From: Chrysomallon squamiferum
Taxonomy: Eukaryota > Mollusca > Gastropoda > Neomphalida > Peltospiridae
DNA length: 22,500 nucleotides
Assembly (NCBI GenBank): GCA_012295275.1
Contig: CM022674.1
Location: forward strand, 3,155,742-3,178,241
Direction: 5' to 3'
This document shows positions 10,569-19,720 of the stretch, piece after piece. The position numbers and the translations under genes are program-made. The notes beneath the pieces were generated by a model, which worked only from the letters and a program-made list of their open reading frames with translations, made no database searches and was not told the DNA's origin. Every line of letters begins with the position of its first letter. Positions within the stretch are counted from its first letter, which is position 1.

Positions 10569-10743
10569 GAGACAGACATACAGACGGACGGACGGACAGA
10601 CAGACAGATAGATAGACGGAAAGAAAGACAGACAGATAGGAAGATAGATATGTAGATAAATATACACACATACACATACACATAGATAGATGGACAGACA
10701 GACAGATAGATTATACAGACAGACAAGCAGTCAGAAAGACAGA
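10367..10743 (+). repeat. Compound (GACA)n/(GATA)n array with nested duplications
   Basis: About 380 bases of GACA/GATA/GAGA tetranucleotides; the purest (GACA) run is about 10523-10568. Within it a 32-base unit at 10405-10436 is repeated exactly at 10437-10468. A 40-base block at 10461-10500 recurs at 10631-10670 (offset 170) with 5 differences by eye. Long minus-strand Ser/Cys/Leu/Val frames are repeat artefacts. Confidence 0.9.
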
Positions 10744-11040
10744 ATGAAAAATAAGTCAAAGTTCAAATAAATCTTAGATTTATAAAAAAATACAAATATC
10801 TTGTATAATGCCGTGTCACTAACAAACGTGTTTTAATTATTATTTAAAGTGATAAAACAAAAAAACAAAAATCACTTTTGTTAGTAGACATCCACTAAGT
10901 CTGGATCTTCACTCGAATCCAAGCAACGAAGTCACATAAACCATTTACCCACATCACCTAAACAAGTTCGCATAGAGAGAGAGAAACCAAGACTGCAGTA
11001 ATCGCTTGACCAATGAACTAACCTGCCTCTCACTCACAAA
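10744..11040. other. Unique sequence, no gene seen
   Basis: Unique AT-rich sequence becoming less AT-rich to the right, where it grades into the CpG-rich segment. No exon recognised. Confidence 0.45.
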
Positions 11041-11640
11041 CACACGCGTTTTTTTTTTTCCCCCATAGCAGCACATTACGTCCCGACGGACGCATCAGAC
11101 ACACCCGCATTAAATCCTTTAATGACAACCCGGGGGGGGGGGATGGACGATGGATAAATACGATCAGATAAGAAGATTATCTCATGCACCCCGTATACGA
11201 GTGGCCTGCGGACGGCACTTGAACGTAACACGAAGAAAAAAAATTCAGCGTAATGACGGATCGAACAACTAAGCAGTTACGTACGAGGAATAAAAGCCCT
11301 CCTATTCAAACACAGAACCAAGACACAAGACTGACTTGCTCGAGTATTGTCCCAGTCGTAATTGCCCAGCTTTGCTTTTGGCCTCGGAAGCTTGTTGAGA
11401 TCTTTTATCATTCCGGCAAAGAATCGAGTCGAGCGCGAACTTAATTACAAATGGCGGCGGAAGCCATAACGATGAGAAGGCGCACGTGATGCCATCTACA
11501 GTGACGTAACTTCCTCTTTGTTTTCCCCGTTCAATGGCCGCGCTAATGTAGCGGTTAGAGTTTCGTACACGCCCTAATCAGCAAAATCGCGGTTGATTGT
11601 TCCGGTGCGTGCGTTTCGTTAAGAAATCCACGCAAAGCTT
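11041..11640. promoter_or_regulatory. CpG-rich, promoter-like segment
   Basis: CpG is frequent here, against a CpG-poor background; I counted about 24 in 11401-11640 by eye. Motifs seen: inverted GATA pair (11166-11182), YY1-type AAATGGCGGC with ATG at 11451, E-box CACGTG (11483-11488), CRE-like TGACGTAA (11502-11509) and the ETS-type ACTTCCT adjoining it (11509-11515). YY1, CRE, ETS and E-box together are typical of broad CpG promoters in animals. On the plus strand the ATG opens MAAEAITMRRRT then stops. On the minus strand an ATG near 11494 gives a 16-codon frame. Direction of transcription cannot be decided, and an isolated CpG-rich non-promoter is possible. Confidence 0.45.
11166..11182. 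promoter_or_regulatory. Inverted pair of GATA sites
   Basis: AGATAA (11166-11171), a 5-base spacer GAAGA, then TTATCT (11177-11182) make a perfect inverted repeat of GATA-factor consensus sites. It lies inside the CpG-rich segment, which makes a regulatory role more plausible than for an isolated match. Binding is inferred. Confidence 0.4.
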
Positions 11641-11649
11641 TGGTGGGTG

Positions 11650-12207
11650 GGCTTCTGAAAAAAAAAAAACATTGTGTCTCGTGCTAAACACGTGCCTCAA
11701 TTCTCTCGTTTCTGTGAATGTTTAAAAAAAAACAATACAACAACGAAAAGAAATCTACTTTCTTTTCAGAACAGAGGATTTTAAATTTATTTTAGTTCCT
11801 TCTTTGTTTTTGATCTGTCATCTATTTGTTTTTGTTGTTTGTTTTATTTATTTTTTTTTTCTGTTCTTTCGTTTTTTTTTTCTTCTGTCTGTTTTCACTC
11901 TCTTTGACAACGGGTCAGGAATGTATTTCATAACAGAAGTAGGAATATGTAAAGTTATTATGGTTATCATCGTCGTAGCTGTAGTAGTATAGTAATTGTC
12001 GTTGTGCTTGTTGAATAGTTTTAATGCGATCACACTTTCAAGTTTATAATTAATCGAGTTTTATATAAGAATCGGGTATTTTTTATCAGGTATTTTATTT
12101 TTGTTATCTGAATTTGTTATGTTCTTACGTTCCTTTCCAATTGCTTACAATAAACATATGAGTTTACACAGTGAATACTACTTTCACTAGGCCTAAACTG
12201 ATACAGC
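11650..12207. other. Unique T-rich sequence, no gene seen
   Basis: A few A and T runs and otherwise unique sequence. Open frames are driven by T runs. No exon recognised. Confidence 0.45.
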
Positions 12208-12227
12208 GAGAGAGAGAGAGAGAGAGA

Positions 12228-12313
<86 letters not shown>
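12208..12313 (+). repeat. (GA)n array of 106 bases
   Basis: Essentially pure GA from 12208 to 12313 with a single T interruption at 12233. It is among the longest purine runs in the window. The minus-strand Leu/Ser frame is an artefact. Confidence 0.95.
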
Positions 12314-12316
<3 letters not shown>

Positions 12317-12410
12317 CGACTGAGAGACAAAGTGACTGCTAAATTCTAGCATTGTTAATGTATGTAAAAGAAGCAATCACAAGAAATGATGATGTTAAAA
12401 CTCAAGCTGT

Positions 12411-12428
12411 AATAATAACAATAATAAC

Positions 12429-12461
<33 letters not shown>
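12411..12461. repeat. (AAT)n array with AAC interruptions
   Basis: About 50 bases of AAT units with two early AAC variants, following the (GA)n array. Confidence 0.9.
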
Positions 12462-12463
<2 letters not shown>

Positions 12464-12671
12464 CTAAAACTAAAACAAACTCAGTTTTACTTACTGAAAA
12501 GATACGGTTAAGTCGATTATAACATGATAGTTGATATCAAAGATTTTGTTTTTCAGGTCATCTGGTTGCGTCTCCAGAAAAAATTCTTAATAATATATCA
12601 CATCACTGGGAAAAACCAGGTAAACATCCCGTTATTATCTCTGTGACACAAGCACGCTTGAGTGATCACAG

Positions 12672-12672
<1 letters not shown>

Positions 12673-12717
<45 letters not shown>

Positions 12718-12736
12718 ACAGACAGACAGACAGACA
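12673..12736. repeat. (CA)21 followed by GACA units
   Basis: Pure (CA) at 12673-12714 passes directly into a short GACA run up to about 12736. Confidence 0.9.
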
Positions 12737-12799
12737 CAGAGAAAGTCATAAAACACTCACACAGACAACATTCTAGTCTGCGCTGCTAATATTTATGAA

Positions 12800-12838
12800 T
12801 GACGTCATATCATTGTTGACGTAATAGTATAGACGTCA
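12800..12838. promoter_or_regulatory. Cluster of three CRE/ATF-like sites
   Basis: TGACGTCA at 12800-12807, TGACGTAA at 12817-12824 and AGACGTCA at 12831-12838 lie within 39 bases, spaced 17 and 14 bases start to start. The first is the full CREB/ATF consensus; the others differ by one base. Clusters like this occur in cAMP- or stress-responsive elements. No adjacent exon is seen, so this is a motif-level candidate. Confidence 0.4.
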
Positions 12839-13005
12839 AATGAATAAATAATAAATGTTAGTATCAAACTTTAAACTTTAATTTGCATATTGCCCGTCGT
12901 TACTGTATTTGTTAAAATAGGAAACTGTTAACGCAGGTTAGAAATAAAAAAAATAAAACTATAAATAACAAAAGAAAGAAATAAGGAAAATAATAACAAA
13001 CAAAG

Positions 13006-13041
<36 letters not shown>

Positions 13042-13100
13042 AAAATCGAAATAGCAACAATGAATGAAACATTGAGAATAAATGAATAAGAGAGAGAGAA

Positions 13101-13133
<33 letters not shown>

Positions 13134-13350
13134 ACAACGAGAGAGAGAAAAGAAATAGAGAGAGAGAGGTAACAACGAGAAAATAAATAAATACATAAAC
13201 AATAATAATAATAATAATAATAATAACAACAACAACAACAACAATGACAAAATCTAAATAGCAACAACGAATGAGATACTGAGAATGAGTGAATGAGAGA
13301 GAGAGAAAGAGAGAAAGAGAGACAGAGAGAAACAGAGAGGGAGAGAGCGA
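13006..13350 (+). repeat. Compound AAAT/GA/AAT block duplicated at a 207-base offset
   Basis: Two copies share the same order. A short A-rich array ((AAAT)n at 13006-13040; (AAT)n/(AAC)n at 13199-13245) is followed by a unique core of about 40 bases, then a GA array. The core starts AAAATC at 13042 and again at 13249. Between the cores nearly all differences are transitions. Overlapping minus-strand Leu/Ser frames are artefacts. Confidence 0.75.
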
Positions 13351-13420
13351 CCAAAAAGGGGGTAATTACAAACTAAGAGTTCCCTTGAAACTAATGATGT
13401 TGACATTGTCACTTTGCTAC

Positions 13421-13791
13421 AGGTGTCGCTAACGCTGTTTAGGTAACAAGGCTGTCGTAACACGTCGCACCGCCCACTTCCGTTCCGTGAGAGCGCGTTC
13501 GATTCGCGGCCGCTCTGCGGTAGTTCTGGCAGTGATTTGGTTATCCAACCTCTTAGCAGTTCTTGAAGCAAGCTCTTGAGTGTCAGCCTGATGGATTTTC
13601 CACACAACAATGAAACACTCGAAACTCCTGGATGAGTCTCCTTTACAACGGTCCCTCTCCGACCCCTTAGGGGGCGGTGATCTAATGTGAGAGGGAGGGG
13701 GGTTTGACACAACGAAAGATATACAGCCAGCTCGTGGGAAATGGCCATTATCGGAAAATTAGTGATTAAAAAAAAAAAAAAAAAAAAAAAA
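13421..13791 (+). mobile_element. Probable tRNA-derived SINE with A24 tail
   Basis: GTTCGATTC near 13497-13505 fits the RNA polymerase III box B consensus GWTCRANNC. It sits as a 7-base TTCGATT loop on a 4-base-pair GC stem, the shape of a tRNA T-arm. A weak box-A-like TAGGTAACAAGG lies about 57 bases upstream, a spacing closer to leucine or serine tRNAs with a long variable arm. About 260 bases of moderately GC-rich unique body follow, then A24 at 13768-13791. No clear target-site duplication was seen, so the ends are approximate and the A run could be coincidental. Long minus-strand frames here (up to 181 codons, 13254-13799) are antisense to the element and are not called as genes. The SINE family is not identified. 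Confidence 0.5.
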
Positions 13792-13799
13792 CCTGCCAA

Positions 13800-14140
13800 A
13801 CATTTACGGAGTGGGATGGATATTCAGGTGTTCTCGGTTATAATGTTGGTTCGCTGTGTGTGTGTTTACCATTGGCAACGACGTCTGTTGTTTAGGATGA
13901 GGAGACGTCGTTCTGGTTCTACTTTTTTCGATTTTTCTTTTTTTTAATGGTTATTTCTGTGACATGTTGGAGTGTGTCTCCCCTCCAGGGTGTCATGGAA
14001 GTGTAAAATGTTGGAGGATATTTTGTTCGTGATAAATTAGAATGTCAACCCGCACACGTAGATTTCACCAGTGAAAAACAAAACAAAAAAACCCTAAAAA
14101 TTAGAATGAGGAACTCTGAGAGAGATATATCGGAAAATCT
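13800..14140. other. Unique sequence, no gene seen
   Basis: Unique sequence after the SINE, including a short T run. No exon or motif cluster recognised. Confidence 0.45.
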
Positions 14141-14141
14141 C

Positions 14142-14144
<3 letters not shown>

Positions 14145-14201
<57 letters not shown>

Positions 14202-14309
14202 TGTGTGTCTCTGTATGTGCGTGTATGTGTGTTTGTCTTATGTGTGACAAATGTTGGTGTCGATAATGATGATGATGATAATGGTGATGATGATGGTGAT
14301 GATGACAAT
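14145..14309. repeat. (GT)n with GCGC step, then (GAT)n
   Basis: (GT)n at 14145-14208, interrupted by one GCGC step, is followed by looser GT-rich sequence to about 14233 and GAT/GGT triplets at about 14262-14309. The alternating purine-pyrimidine part can adopt Z-DNA. Cys/Val and Thr/His frames are artefacts. Confidence 0.85.
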
Positions 14310-14581
14310 GAAGATATGAAGCTAAACATGATATTTATATCAGTTAGAGAATTCTGCTCTGTCTTCCAGCTCCTGATATTAAACGTTCCTTCATGAAGAA
14401 AGTTTGCTTAACGACATTTTTCTTAATACATTTTTATACAGAAATTTTCGTTTTTATTAGCAATACATAAAAGTCCTAGTCTGCGCTAAATAAGCAATGT
14501 TTTCAACCACAGTTAACACAGATAACTCACAGATTACGGCGATATTACACTTTCTCTTTTTTTCCCTTTCTGTTCGTGTTT

Positions 14582-14940
14582 TTAAATCTTCTTCTTTATT
14601 TTTTTTTTTTTTTTTTAAAATTATTTGTTTATATTTATTTTTTGTTTGTTTGTTCTCTGTTGTTTCTTTTGTACTCCTTTTTTTCACTATTGTTACTTTT
14701 TTTTTTTTCTTTTTTTCGATTTATTGTTGTTCTTTTGAAAAGAGACTATAATAAGTATACACATACTCGTTTTCGTTATTTTATAAATGAAACGTCACTT
14801 TGGTCATTGTTCTTGCTTTTTTAATTATTACCGTTTACCTCTTTCTATTTTTATTTCTATTTTATTTTACTTTATTTTTATTTTTATTTTATTTTATTTT
14901 TTATTTTTATTTCTATTTATTTTATTTTTTCTTATATTTC
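14582..14940. repeat. T-rich tracts and (ATTTT)n array
   Basis: Dense T runs at about 14593-14720 and a degenerate ATTTT pentanucleotide array at about 14841-14940, with unique sequence between. Phe/Leu-rich open frames are artefacts of T-rich DNA. Confidence 0.7.
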
Positions 14941-15058
14941 TTTTACATATAATTTTATACAAGAATTCGGTTTATTTAAATGTCTTTAAAGTTATTTCTT
15001 TTACTTTACATTAATTTTATTTCAGTTACTATTCCTTAATATTAGTATAATAACAGTA

Positions 15059-15180
15059 GCAATAAATAATAATAATAATAACAGTAATAATAATAATAAT
15101 AATAATCACTACTTCTACTACTGCTTATCATTATCATCATCACCATCATCATCATCTCACCATCATCATTATCATCACCA
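15059..15180. repeat. (AAT)n passing into (ATC)/(ACC) triplets
   Basis: AAT units at about 15061-15105 are followed by CTA, ATT, ATC and ACC triplets to about 15180. This is another diverged trinucleotide array. Confidence 0.8.
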
Positions 15181-15239
15181 TCATCATTACTGTAAACCAT
15201 TCCTGTTATTAAATATAATTTATTTAGAAATTCAGTGTT

Positions 15240-16340
15240 TAAGCGACGATATCGTTTTCTCTTCTATTCGTTAATTTAGACGAAACTACAAACAAAGATG
15301 AGAAAAAATGGCGAGATCTGAGAGACAATTATTTTTTTAGAGTGAATATTTCCTAATGCTGACTCCCAGTTGTTGTTTATCTGTCATCAAATGCGTGTCC
15401 CCGGAACATTAGAAACACAATTAGAATTCATTTACACGCCAAACCAGCTGCACGAGGCGCCAGTATCACCAAACAATCAGCCAATTAGAGATCGTGTTAT
15501 TTCAACGGATATATTCCCAATTCGGTTTTCAAAGGGAAAAAAATGTTTTTCCCCGACAAAACTAATTATAAAGAAAAACGTTTTGATCAGTGAGAATTCT
15601 CACCAGTCAGGTGAAGGAAACGATCCCATAAAGTTCATCCCACTGTAAACCAAACTGACCAACGGTCAGATCTGGACAATGGGCAGTAATGTCCGCTTAA
15701 TGTACGGGCTTGGTCCAGCCAAGACAGGACCTTTTTGTCCTCTTAAAAAAAAAAAAAAAAAAAAAATCTAATCATTAGAATGTATCTTTAATTGTCCATC
15801 CCTCGGGTTTTTTTTTTTTGTTCAGGGTAAGATTCACAAAGATATGTACCCGCTGGACATAAATTCTGACCCTTGACCATTGGTCATCAGTCAACGCGGT
15901 TTTGCTGACCGGTAATAGATTAAAATAGGAATGCCGCGAAAAACACGGTAGATATGGTTAATGATCATTCCGTTGGACACATCTGATTGATCAAAGTCAT
16001 AAAACGGTTATCAAGCGGTGATTATGTGATCAAAAGAGAAAGGTGTGTAGCCGTGACTGGTTATCTCAGAGGTTTTAAGGGAATAAATTTGGTGAAAAAA
16101 AAGGTCGTTAATCAAAACATTAAATTTTGAAATCGCGTTGACGTTCAACAACGATAAATCATGTTGGATTGGGTTCATGCCGGCGAAAACAAAAAAAAAT
16201 AATAGAAAAATAAAACACATAATCATGTTCATTTTACAAACACAATGAAGAACAAATAGAGTTCATCACCTATGTAATCATAAAATTAATATTTTTTTTG
16301 GAAAAACATAAAAGCAATCAGTCAAGAATTTGAAACCTGA
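15240..16340. promoter_or_regulatory. Unique island with clustered factor motifs, possible enhancer
   Basis: About 1.1 kb that lacks microsatellites except A22 at 15745-15766 and a T run near 15809. Motifs seen: TGACC-AAC-GGTCA (15656-15668) and TGACC-ATT-GGTCA (15874-15886), a direct repeat TGACCC-T-TGACCA (15867-15879), SOX-like GACAATGG (15675-15682), TCF-like GATCAAAG (15989-15996) and related GATCAAAAG (16028-16036). CTTGG/CCAAG form an inverted repeat at 15709-15723. Known factor families bind each of these; use here is inferred. An 85-codon frame from ATG 15391 to 15648 is open but resembles nothing I know. Confidence 0.3.
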
Positions 16341-16368
16341 TTTTTGGATCATTTGACCTGTAATATTT

Positions 16369-16370
<2 letters not shown>

Positions 16371-16426
<56 letters not shown>

Positions 16427-16441
16427 TGATGATGATGATGA
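16371..16441. repeat. (AAT)18 then (GAT)n
   Basis: Eighteen pure AAT units at 16371-16424 switch without a phase break to about five GAT units. Confidence 0.95.
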
Positions 16442-16473
16442 CAAGAAAATCAACACCGTCTCTCTCAATTCAT

Positions 16474-16582
<109 letters not shown>

Positions 16583-16662
16583 TTTATTCACATTAAACGT
16601 CCCCGATTAAAAAGTTTCTCAGAAAGAGAGCGAGACTGATTCATCCACACAACAGGTTTTAA

Positions 16663-16671
16663 CTCTCTCTC

Positions 16672-16755
<84 letters not shown>
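16663..16755 (+). repeat. Second (CT)n array
   Basis: About 93 bases of CT with an interruption near 16672-16675. Same strand as the preceding CT array, so the pair are direct repeats flanking a short unique stretch. Confidence 0.95.
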
Positions 16756-16758
<3 letters not shown>

Positions 16759-17252
16759 AAACAGATCACACAGTTTCTCTAAAACGCAAACATGTAAACA
16801 CAACACTAATTCACGACATCACGTATAGAACGGTGACGCATTACTGTGGTAATATACGAATACATCAGAAAAAAAAAAAAAAAAAACGACTGTTGTCACA
16901 TAGGTAGTAAAACTGCGACGTGTATAGATATATAAATAATCCACGAGTCGAAACTCGCAATAGGCAGAGTCGCCCGTAGACGACGTACCCAAATGATCGA
17001 TCGTAATTACACACATAAATAAATATTTGTGTAGGAAATATTCTCTCTGACTACAGCTCCAGGCCAACGTTGTAGGTCACCAGATTAATCTTCTTTAGTA
17101 GTCCACCTCTTTAGTGTCTCTTTCTCGTTCCAGTCAGTGACCCAAAAACCCCTGACGTGTTATAGGTCAAAAGTATGTGCTTTTGTATTTGTCTGAAGGG
17201 GCATATGAAAGGTCATGTATTGGTAATTGATAAGAGCAATTAATTTTCTTTG

Positions 17253-17254
<2 letters not shown>
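16756..17254. other. Unique sequence, no gene seen
   Basis: Unique sequence with an A run at 16869-16886. A minus-strand 82-codon frame (16819-17067) has no recognisable features. Confidence 0.45.
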
Positions 17255-17297
<43 letters not shown>

Positions 17298-17562
17298 GTA
17301 ATAGTAATATATAGTAGTAATAGTAGTACTACTAATAATAATAATAACGACAACAACAAAGACAGTTACAGCAACAACAGCAACAATAGTAATAGTTGTA
17401 GTAGTAGTAGTGGTAATAGTAGTTGTTGTTGTTATAATAATAATAGCGACAACAATAATTACAGTAACAGCAACAACAGCAACGATAATAATAACAATAG
17501 TAGTACTGGTAGTTGTTGTTGTTGCTGCTGCTGTTGTTTTTATAATAATAATAATAGTAGTA

Positions 17563-17615
<53 letters not shown>

Positions 17616-17703
17616 AAGAAGAAGAAGAAAAAGAAGAAGAAGAAGAAGAAGAAGAAGAAGAAGAAGAAGACGAAGAAGAAGAAGAAGAATAAGAAGATGA
17701 TGT
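17255..17703. repeat. Large mosaic trinucleotide array
   Basis: About 450 bases of 3-base periodic sequence: AAT, then AGT, AAC, AGC, TGT, TGC and GAC variants, AAT again (about 17565-17612), then AAG (about 17614-17695) and GAT. Frames stay open for up to 192 codons on the minus strand and 146 on the plus strand because the phase never breaks. In the plus frame from 17295 nearly every triplet before the AAG run has the form N-purine-pyrimidine. This is a repeat, not a protein gene. Confidence 0.9.
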
Positions 17704-18650
17704 TGCTGATGATGACTGATAGAAACTATACTTAGCACATAATCGCAGATTACTAATTTTGCTGTTCTGACATGCTGTTAAGTAAATATAACTGTTATTA
17801 ACATGGGAGAATTTAAACGAACGATTCGAGAAATAACAAATAAACAATTATCTTTAACAATCTGTTTCCGAATCGACTTATGGAAATAGAAATAAAATAA
17901 ATATTCATTATATGGCATTTGACAAGGAAAACGACTTAGACTCGAATTGCAAATCAAACAGAATGAAATTGACTTCGTCAAAAGGAAGAATTTAGACAGC
18001 ACGAAAGATCGGGTGTTAAACATAGAGGAATTTATGAAATAGAATCAAATAACTCCATTAAAATTTTAACAAAACGATGTATTAGAAATTTTGGAAATGA
18101 ATCGAATGCCATCTCCCAAAAAGGGTGGAATTTACAGAAAAACAAAAGTAAGACGAGTGCAAGGTCACGCTGACAGGTCACCACGTCTGTCACTTAACAC
18201 GAGCAGACGTCAAAAGTCAAAAACGCAAACACAAAACGTCGAGTTTGGTTACTTAAAAAAAAAAAAAAAATATTTGTCATCAATACGATGGACAAACTTC
18301 ACATTTTTTTTTTTTGACAGCCTTGTCCCCACTGACACGAACAAATGAGTCGAACCTATTGATTTGCTAGTGTTATAAGCGACTTGACGTTGTGTCACCA
18401 TGGTGGCACGTCGAACGGGATTAATAAAAGCTACAAAGAAAGACAACTCTTCATAGCGCGCACAAGCGTTCACTTTTTGACGGCTGATCTATCTGGTTTT
18501 CATTTGCGAAGACACTCGAACAAATGGGTTTGATCAATGGAGTTTTAAAAATATTTATTTAGAAAGCCAGCACTACGCAAATCATAAGTGAGACAATATG
18601 AAACATTCCAAAATGTCAACTGTTTCTTTTCTGACACGACAAAGAAAGCA
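17704..18650. other. Unique sequence with a palindrome, no gene supported
   Basis: About 950 bases of unique DNA with A and T runs near 18256 and 18305. AGGTCA occurs twice as a direct repeat near 18163-18181. GTGTCACCA/TGGTGGCAC at 18392-18409 forms an 18-base palindrome with one T-G mismatch, centred on CCATGG. The CACCATGG context resembles a start codon, but its plus frame runs only 18 codons. No family recognised. Confidence 0.4.
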
Positions 18651-18971
<321 letters not shown>

Positions 18972-19435
18972 ACTAGAATTACTAATATTATTTTGAGGAC
19001 ACCAGAAAACACATCCTTCCAATTAACTCTTTAGTAGTCTTTATTAGCGAATAAACTTTACTAATAATAAAGAATGATCTAATGTAACAGGTAAATAAAA
19101 TAAAACAAAGTGTACGACTGGGTGGTGATTGGTGATCTGAAAGGTTTAAGTCATTCGTGTCATATTAGAGAAATATAAACATAATTTAGTGTACACGCAT
19201 GCACACACGCACACACGCAGACAAACACACACAGAAACATATATTCAAATTTCAATGACCTAAAAAAAAAATTAAAAAAAAAAAAAATTAAAAAGTACTC
19301 TTTTCAAACTAACAGGTTGTCATACACATTTTATTAACCTCTTTCTAACCTGACGCGATTTCTGTTATTTCTGATGTGGCACGTTTGTTTATAGCTCACG
19401 TAGGTTTCTTTTTTTCCCCTTACAAACACATACAG
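18972..19435. other. Unique sequence with a CA-rich patch and A-rich patch
   Basis: CA-rich sequence at about 19196-19240 and A runs at about 19262-19293; otherwise unique. A pyrimidine tract ending in ACAG at 19435 could serve as a splice acceptor for the candidate exon that follows. Confidence 0.4.
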
Positions 19436-19720
19436 ATGGGAAAAGCTGGCCTTACTGACAGAATCCCTGATTGCCGGAGTTAGTAGAATTTCTCCAGCGG
19501 TCGCGGGGATCAAATTCCTCCACCTCGACATCTACACGAACCGGCAGAGGGCACGCCTCGCTCAGAGGTCAAAGGGTAATTGTCTGCACGTGCCCAAAGA
19601 ACGGTAAGTAGGACCGTTCGCGTGGGAAAGTTCGCGCTTGAAACAAAACCCACCTTTGTTTTCAGTCGTCAAGCTGTCATGGGTGTTACCTTTTTAGCGT
19701 TCGCTTTTCAAGATGTTTGA
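19436..19720 (+). CDS. Weak candidate pair of coding exons (hypothetical)
   Basis: Three splice-like signals lie in order: a pyrimidine tract plus CAG ending at 19435, a strong donor GTAAGT at 19604-19609 and TTTTCAG ending at 19665. Exon A would be 19436-19603 (168 bases) and exon B 19666 to a TGA at 19718-19720, with a 62-base intron. One frame is open through both and stays in phase across the junction, ending in a segment that includes MGVTFLAFAFQDV. The region is more CpG-rich than its surroundings. The product resembles nothing I recognise, the intron is short for an animal of this kind, and the minus strand is also partly open, so chance is a real alternative. It could also be a non-coding 5' exon. 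Confidence 0.13.

Noticed and set aside
10281-10759. Overlapping minus-strand frames rich in Ser, Cys, Leu and Val
   Set aside because: Translations of the GACA/GATA array; three frames are open together.
13254-13799. 181-codon minus-strand open frame
   Set aside because: It is antisense to the probable SINE and extends into GA and A/T simple repeats at both ends. A second frame is open in the same region, as expected for moderately GC-rich non-coding DNA.
15391-15648. 85-codon plus-strand open frame in the unique island
   Set aside because: No family resemblance, no splice context and composition like its surroundings; open length is not beyond chance for a window of this size.
15709-15723. 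CTTGG-N5-CCAAG as an NFI site
   Set aside because: NFI needs TTGGC-N5-GCCAA, with seven bases between TTGG and CCAA; here there are five.
17160-17738. 192-codon minus-strand and 146-codon plus-strand frames of Ile/Thr/Leu or Asn/Ser/Cys
   Set aside because: Produced entirely by the trinucleotide array; several frames on both strands are open at once.
19466-19520. Possible second tRNA-like head (TAGTAGAA as box A, GATCAAATT as box B)
   Set aside because: The closing base of box B is wrong, the stem is imperfect and no tail or repeat boundary is visible.
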